Assembly (NCBI GenBank): GCA_014729315.1
Contig: WJKD01000138.1
Location: 1 to 18,484 of the forward strand
Source: Promethearchaeota archaeon
GTDB taxonomy: Archaea; Asgardarchaeota; Lokiarchaeia; Sigynarchaeales; SOKP01
Length of the DNA stretch: 18,484 nt
Direction of reading: 5' to 3'
Shown piece by piece: positions 15,271 to 18,484 of the stretch; within the stretch, counting starts at the first letter, position 1, and every line of letters begins with the position of its first letter. A model generated the notes under the pieces. The model worked only from the letters and a program-made list of their open reading frames with translations. It had not been told where the DNA came from and did not search any database. The translations under genes and the position numbers were made by a program.

Positions 15271-16605
15271 TTACGCGCTCTCCTTCTCCCATTCAAAATC
15301 TAAGGTTATTAGCTTTCTCGTAAATAAATAGGCAATGAGAATTATCCCCGAACACCATAGCCCCCAGACTATATATCCCCAAGAAAAGTCTCTACCCGGC
15401 ACATTTGGTAGACTTAAAATAAATCCCGTTACAAAGAGCGCCATAGCTTGGAAGATGTTCAATAATATCTGAGGAAATCCAGCATATAGACCCGCCTTTC
15501 TTGCCTCACCCGATCTTTGTTCATAATCTTCTGCTAAATCAGCAAACCAGATATAAGGAAAGAGATACCACCCACCAAGAAATGCTGCAATCCCCAGTAC
15601 AAAAATTATCCCAAAAATAAAACTAACATTAGGAATAAGGCCTATTAACGAAAATGGTAATATGATTACACCTGTAAGCAGGATTATCATGAATGTGGGT
15701 TTTTTCCCTTTCTTATCGATTAGTTTTTTCCACATAAACAAAAAGATCATAATACCCACAAGAAGAGATACAGCTGCGAGATATAACGTAGTTCCTTCAA
15801 ACTTTAACACGACTGTGGCGAATCCAAGAATTGTTGGAGTAATCATTCCGAGCGCCAGAAAAGCAATAGCTTGCAACCAACATACCTTCATAAAGTTTTT
15901 GTCTTTTACCACTTTTTTTAGATCTTGGATAAAATTCATTTCAGCCCCTTCAATCTTTTCGACTGGTAAAATAATGGCACACGCGTAAAAGAGAGCAATA
16001 GCAAGAATAGCGAAAAAGATTACTAAGACGATGAATGTTGGATCTATTGTTCGCGTTTTGAGAAATGACTCAATTAAGGGCGGAAACACCAAGAGAGTGA
16101 ATACGACTCCCACACCCGTTCCAATAAAACTAAATAGATTTTGGAACGCTGAGGCCTTCGGTCTTTTATCTACTTGGAACTGTTCCGCCACCCAACTTTG
16201 GTAGGGCGTGGTAAGTCCTCCGTAAGTGAACTGAAAAATTGCATCCCAGCTCAATATCCATATAAATAATAACATAATCGTCGGATTTTGCAGCACGAGC
16301 ATAGGTAGTAAGGCCATTGTGAAAGATAACGCAAGCAGAGGAGCGTAGAAAAACATAAATGGTTTTCTTCTCCCATATTTGGTATCAATACTGTCTGAAA
16401 GCCAGCCCATCAGGAACTGACCCGCAGCGATACTTAATTTTCCAATTGCGGTTGCGATGCCAGCCAATATTGGGGGTAAACCGTAAGCCGTAATATAAAG
16501 AAATAAAATACCGAAATCGATAATATCTAATACGATACCTGCGCTCAAGCGTGGCATTCCATATACAAGAAATTTACTTGTAGAAGCTTCCTCGTACGAT
16601 TCCAT
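15271..16605 (-). CDS. GPH-family (MelB-like) MFS sugar transporter
   Basis: This 444-residue, 12-helix membrane protein belongs to the glycoside-pentoside-hexuronide:cation symporter group. The family signatures visible are GWLSDSIDTKYGRRKPF (67-83), with the long loop typical of GPH proteins, TTPYQSWVAEQF with DKRPKASAFQ after the fourth helix, and DLAEDYEQRSGEARKAGLY in the second half, which matches the conserved 'D...tG.R.eg.ysg' region. The expected role is cation-coupled uptake of a glycoside or uronide, or export; archaeal GPH substrates are mostly unknown. It lies directly downstream of pyruvate kinase on the same strand, 132 bases apart with a T-run between, so cotranscription is uncertain. 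The ATG has only a weak GTGAG upstream. Confidence 0.88.
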   Translation of the reverse strand: MESYEEASTSKFLVYGMPRLSAGIVLDIIDFGILFLYITAYGLPPILAGIATAIGKLSIAAGQFLMGWLSDSIDTKYGRRKPFMFFYAPLLALSFTMALLPMLVLQNPTIMLLFIWILSWDAIFQFTYGGLTTPYQSWVAEQFQVDKRPKASAFQNLFSFIGTGVGVVFTLLVFPPLIESFLKTRTIDPTFIVLVIFFAILAIALFYACAIILPVEKIEGAEMNFIQDLKKVVKDKNFMKVCWLQAIAFLALGMITPTILGFATVVLKFEGTTLYLAAVSLLVGIMIFLFMWKKLIDKKGKKPTFMIILLTGVIILPFSLIGLIPNVSFIFGIIFVLGIAAFLGGWYLFPYIWFADLAEDYEQRSGEARKAGLYAGFPQILLNIFQAMALFVTGFILSLPNVPGRDFSWGYIVWGLWCSGIILIAYLFTRKLITLDFEWEKESA

Positions 16606-16697
16606 ATTAAACTCACTTACTTTTTATATTTGAATTATAGTTAGATTTTCTATATTATATTTAATCGTATTTTAATAAAAATGATACTAAACGAAAC

Positions 16698-16704
16698 AAA
16701 AAAA
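16698..16704 (-). terminator. T7 terminator candidate after pyruvate kinase
   Basis: Seven T on the minus strand lie about 34 bases downstream of the pyk stop codon. The gap 16606-16737 otherwise holds AT-rich sequence with TATA-like words that may drive the transporter gene. Confidence 0.35.
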
Positions 16705-16737
16705 GAAGAACCTCTATCAAATTAAAAATGATAAAAA

Positions 16738-18228
16738 TTAATTGTTGGATGAATCAAGAATTTCGCCAACATAGTAAAAGCCCACTAAGTTGCCTCGCTT
16801 TTGGAACTTTCTTGAAACGATTAAAATTATTACATGCTCGTTCTCGTCAACAGCGCCAGTTTCAACGGCAAACTTAACTGACTGCTCGATGATGCTTTCG
16901 ACATCTAAATTAAAAAAATCGATTTTGTCTATATGAACCGGTTGGACACCCCACACTAAATTTAAAATACGAGCAGTCAATTTATGAGGAGTTAATGCGA
17001 TTATTGGTAGCGGAGGACGAAATTTTGAAATCATTCTAGCGCCATACCCTCCTCGAGTAATTACTAAAATTTTTCCCCTAAAATTAAGATCTTCCATTTC
17101 TTTTGCGAGAGCGTGTATAGCGTGTCCTATAGTTTGCGTATGCGTCAATTTATCCGAATCGTACTCATCTGGAGGCCTCAGAGGCATATTCTCCGTTGCC
17201 GTAAGTGCAATTCTATTCATATATTTCACAGCGTTAATAGGATACTTTCCTACTGCTGTTTCTGCAGATAACATCACTGCATCAGTTCCATCAAGCACAG
17301 CGTTAAAAACATCGTTAGCCTCCGCCCTTGTGGGAATTGGATTATTCGTCATTGATTCAAGCATTTGCGTTGCAACGATGACTGGCTTGCCTTCTTTATT
17401 ACACTTGTATATCATTTCCTTTTGCTTTAATGGAACCTGATCGGGCGAAATCTCTACGCCTAAATCTCCCCTGGCGACCATAATACCATCGCTTACTTCT
17501 AAGATGTTTTCAAAATTGTCAAGTGCGACGGGTCGTTCTATTTTTGATATAAGCTTTACGTCGGTGTTTCCCGCATTCTCTATGATACGTCGTACTTGGA
17601 GAACATCCGCTCCATCGGAAACAAATGAAATCGCTAAAAATTCTGGTGCCAATTCTGCGATTAGCTTTATGTCTTCGACATCCTTTTCTGTAGGTACTTT
17701 TTGTTTTAATTCTCCCGAGGGAATGTTGACACCCTTTCGATCGCTAATAGAACCGCCTGATATAACTTCTCCTATTAAATGATCGGTTTTCTTCTCCTTT
17801 ACTTGGATTTTAATGATCCCATCGTTCACATATAAGTTATAGCCCGGTTTCATAGAGTCTAAAAAACCAGTAAGTGGGATTGAAAACTGAGTTTCGTCTC
17901 CCATAATTTCTTTTTCGTATAGTCGGACTTTTTGCCCTACATTAAGATTATAAGGTTCTTCGCCTTTGAATTCTCCAACTCTGATTTTCGGACCTTGAAT
18001 ATCACATAAAATTCCTACATACGGGTCAACCTTACGAATTCTATCTACCAACTCCCTTTTTTCTTGATGCGTTCCATGAGAAAAATTCAACCGAAAGACA
18101 TCAACCCCCGCATTAATGAGTCTGTTTAACATTTTCTCAGAATTGGAAGCAGGGCCGAGCGTGGCAACAATTTTAACGGTATTCTCGCGTAACAATTTCC
18201 TATACTCGTTAGAATCTTCTTTAATCAT
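16738..18228 (-). CDS. pyk: Pyruvate kinase, K+-independent type by active-site residues
   Basis: Pyruvate kinase converts phosphoenolpyruvate and ADP to pyruvate and ATP, the last step of glycolysis. The 496-residue protein has the full set of family motifs: KIVATLGPAS at 19-28, RLNFSHG at 46-52, the lid domain after GPKIRVG, ISKIER at 227-232 with catalytic Lys229 and metal ligand Glu231, VARGDLG at 251-257 with metal ligand Asp255, ATQMLESM at 286-293 and PTRAEANDV at 299-307. The monovalent-cation region reads DIQGPKIRV (76-84). Lys81 replaces the Glu of K+-dependent enzymes (Glu117 in rabbit muscle), with Gln and hydrophobic residues at the other class-defining positions, as in K+-independent enzymes. 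No extra phosphohistidine domain follows the regulatory C-domain. The ATG has only a weak GAGAG leader. Confidence 0.97.
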   Translation of the reverse strand: MIKEDSNEYRKLLRENTVKIVATLGPASNSEKMLNRLINAGVDVFRLNFSHGTHQEKRELVDRIRKVDPYVGILCDIQGPKIRVGEFKGEEPYNLNVGQKVRLYEKEIMGDETQFSIPLTGFLDSMKPGYNLYVNDGIIKIQVKEKKTDHLIGEVISGGSISDRKGVNIPSGELKQKVPTEKDVEDIKLIAELAPEFLAISFVSDGADVLQVRRIIENAGNTDVKLISKIERPVALDNFENILEVSDGIMVARGDLGVEISPDQVPLKQKEMIYKCNKEGKPVIVATQMLESMTNNPIPTRAEANDVFNAVLDGTDAVMLSAETAVGKYPINAVKYMNRIALTATENMPLRPPDEYDSDKLTHTQTIGHAIHALAKEMEDLNFRGKILVITRGGYGARMISKFRPPLPIIALTPHKLTARILNLVWGVQPVHIDKIDFFNLDVESIIEQSVKFAVETGAVDENEHVIILIVSRKFQKRGNLVGFYYVGEILDSSNN

Positions 18229-18272
18229 AAATTTCTCTCTTATCCATCTACTTTGTTTTAAAATAACTTATG

Positions 18273-18290
18273 TTATATATCTTTATGCTC
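18273..18290 (-). promoter_or_regulatory. BRE/TATA promoter of pyk
   Basis: The minus strand reads GAGCATAAAGATATATAAC: ATATATAA (18280-18273) as TATA box with CATAAAG directly upstream as a BRE-like element. The TATA centre is about 48 bases from the ATG, leaving a leader of about 20 bases. Confidence 0.55.
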
Positions 18291-18300
18291 GGTTATAAAA

Positions 18301-18484
18301 TTATTCTCTAACTAAAAGCTCATTTAATCTATTTAGTTTTAGTCTAAAGTTCTGTTTGAAATTTTTTAATATTTCTACAGATTCTAACAAATTTTCCTCA
18401 GTATTTATTGCCTTTAAAGCCAGCAAATTTATTCGATGAGTTTTCGGAAGAATCTTATATTGAATAAGATGTAGAGAGTTATCA
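18301..18484 (-). CDS. C-terminal end of a protein running off the right edge
   Basis: On the minus strand, a frame of 60 codons is open from the window edge to a TAA at 18301-18303. The translated end (for example KILPKTHRINLLALKAIN and then LNELLVRE) has ordinary archaeal codon use and the look of an amphipathic helical C-terminus rich in Leu, Asn, Lys and Glu, in a region where random AT-rich frames would be expected to contain stops. The family is not recognisable from this fragment. It is followed after 73 bases, which hold the pyk promoter, by pyk on the same strand. Confidence 0.5.
   Translation of the reverse strand, partial: DNSLHLIQYKILPKTHRINLLALKAINTEENLLESVEILKNFKQNFRLKLNRLNELLVRE

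Overview
The window comes from an archaeon, probably AT-rich and mesophilic to moderately thermophilic. The evidence is two transcription factor B (TFB) genes with a zinc ribbon and two cyclin-like repeats, TATA/BRE-style promoters, T-tract terminators, and a mix of apparently leaderless genes and genes with Shine-Dalgarno (SD) leaders. The bacterial-type chaperones GrpE, DnaK, DnaJ and ClpB are of the kind many archaea acquired by transfer. The lineage cannot be fixed from sequence alone. An Asgard (Loki-like) or similar uncultured archaeal group is a guess.

Layout. 2-457 (+): 3' part of a coiled-coil/winged-helix protein, open at the left window edge. 613-2598 (-): tandem TFB paralogues. 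2674-9062 (-): chaperone cluster, transcribed grpE, dnaK, dnaJ, clpB, with the two TFB genes following on the same strand. 9063-9435: long control region with two perfect inverted repeats and candidate promoters. 9436-9789 (+): small unknown protein. 9872-11611 (-): thiamine-diphosphate enzyme of the acetolactate synthase superfamily. 11771-12640 (-): creatininase-family metalloamidohydrolase, divergent from an MFS transporter (12731-14026, +). 14113-15114 (-): second DnaJ-like protein whose Gly/Phe region is replaced by a basic linker. 15271-16605 (-): GPH-family (MelB-like) transporter. 16738-18228 (-): pyruvate kinase with the residues of the K+-independent class. 18301-18484 (-): C-terminal end of a gene running off the right edge.

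How the genes work together. GrpE, DnaK and DnaJ form a complete Hsp70 cycle and ClpB is its disaggregase partner, so 2674-9062 is a full refolding/disaggregation unit. Both DnaJ proteins lack the zinc-finger region, so both are class B-like. The TFB genes directly downstream raise the possibility of a stress-linked alternative initiation factor. The metabolic half combines two transporters, a hydrolase, a ThDP enzyme and pyruvate kinase. It suggests uptake and breakdown of a sugar- or polyol-like compound, but the substrate is not visible in the sequence.

No rRNA, tRNA, CRISPR array, insertion sequence or attachment site was recognised. I found no unambiguous new defence or mobile system. 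The most unusual points are the chaperone-TFB arrangement, the inverted repeats in front of grpE, the G/F-less DnaJ paralogue and the inserted tail segment in DnaK.
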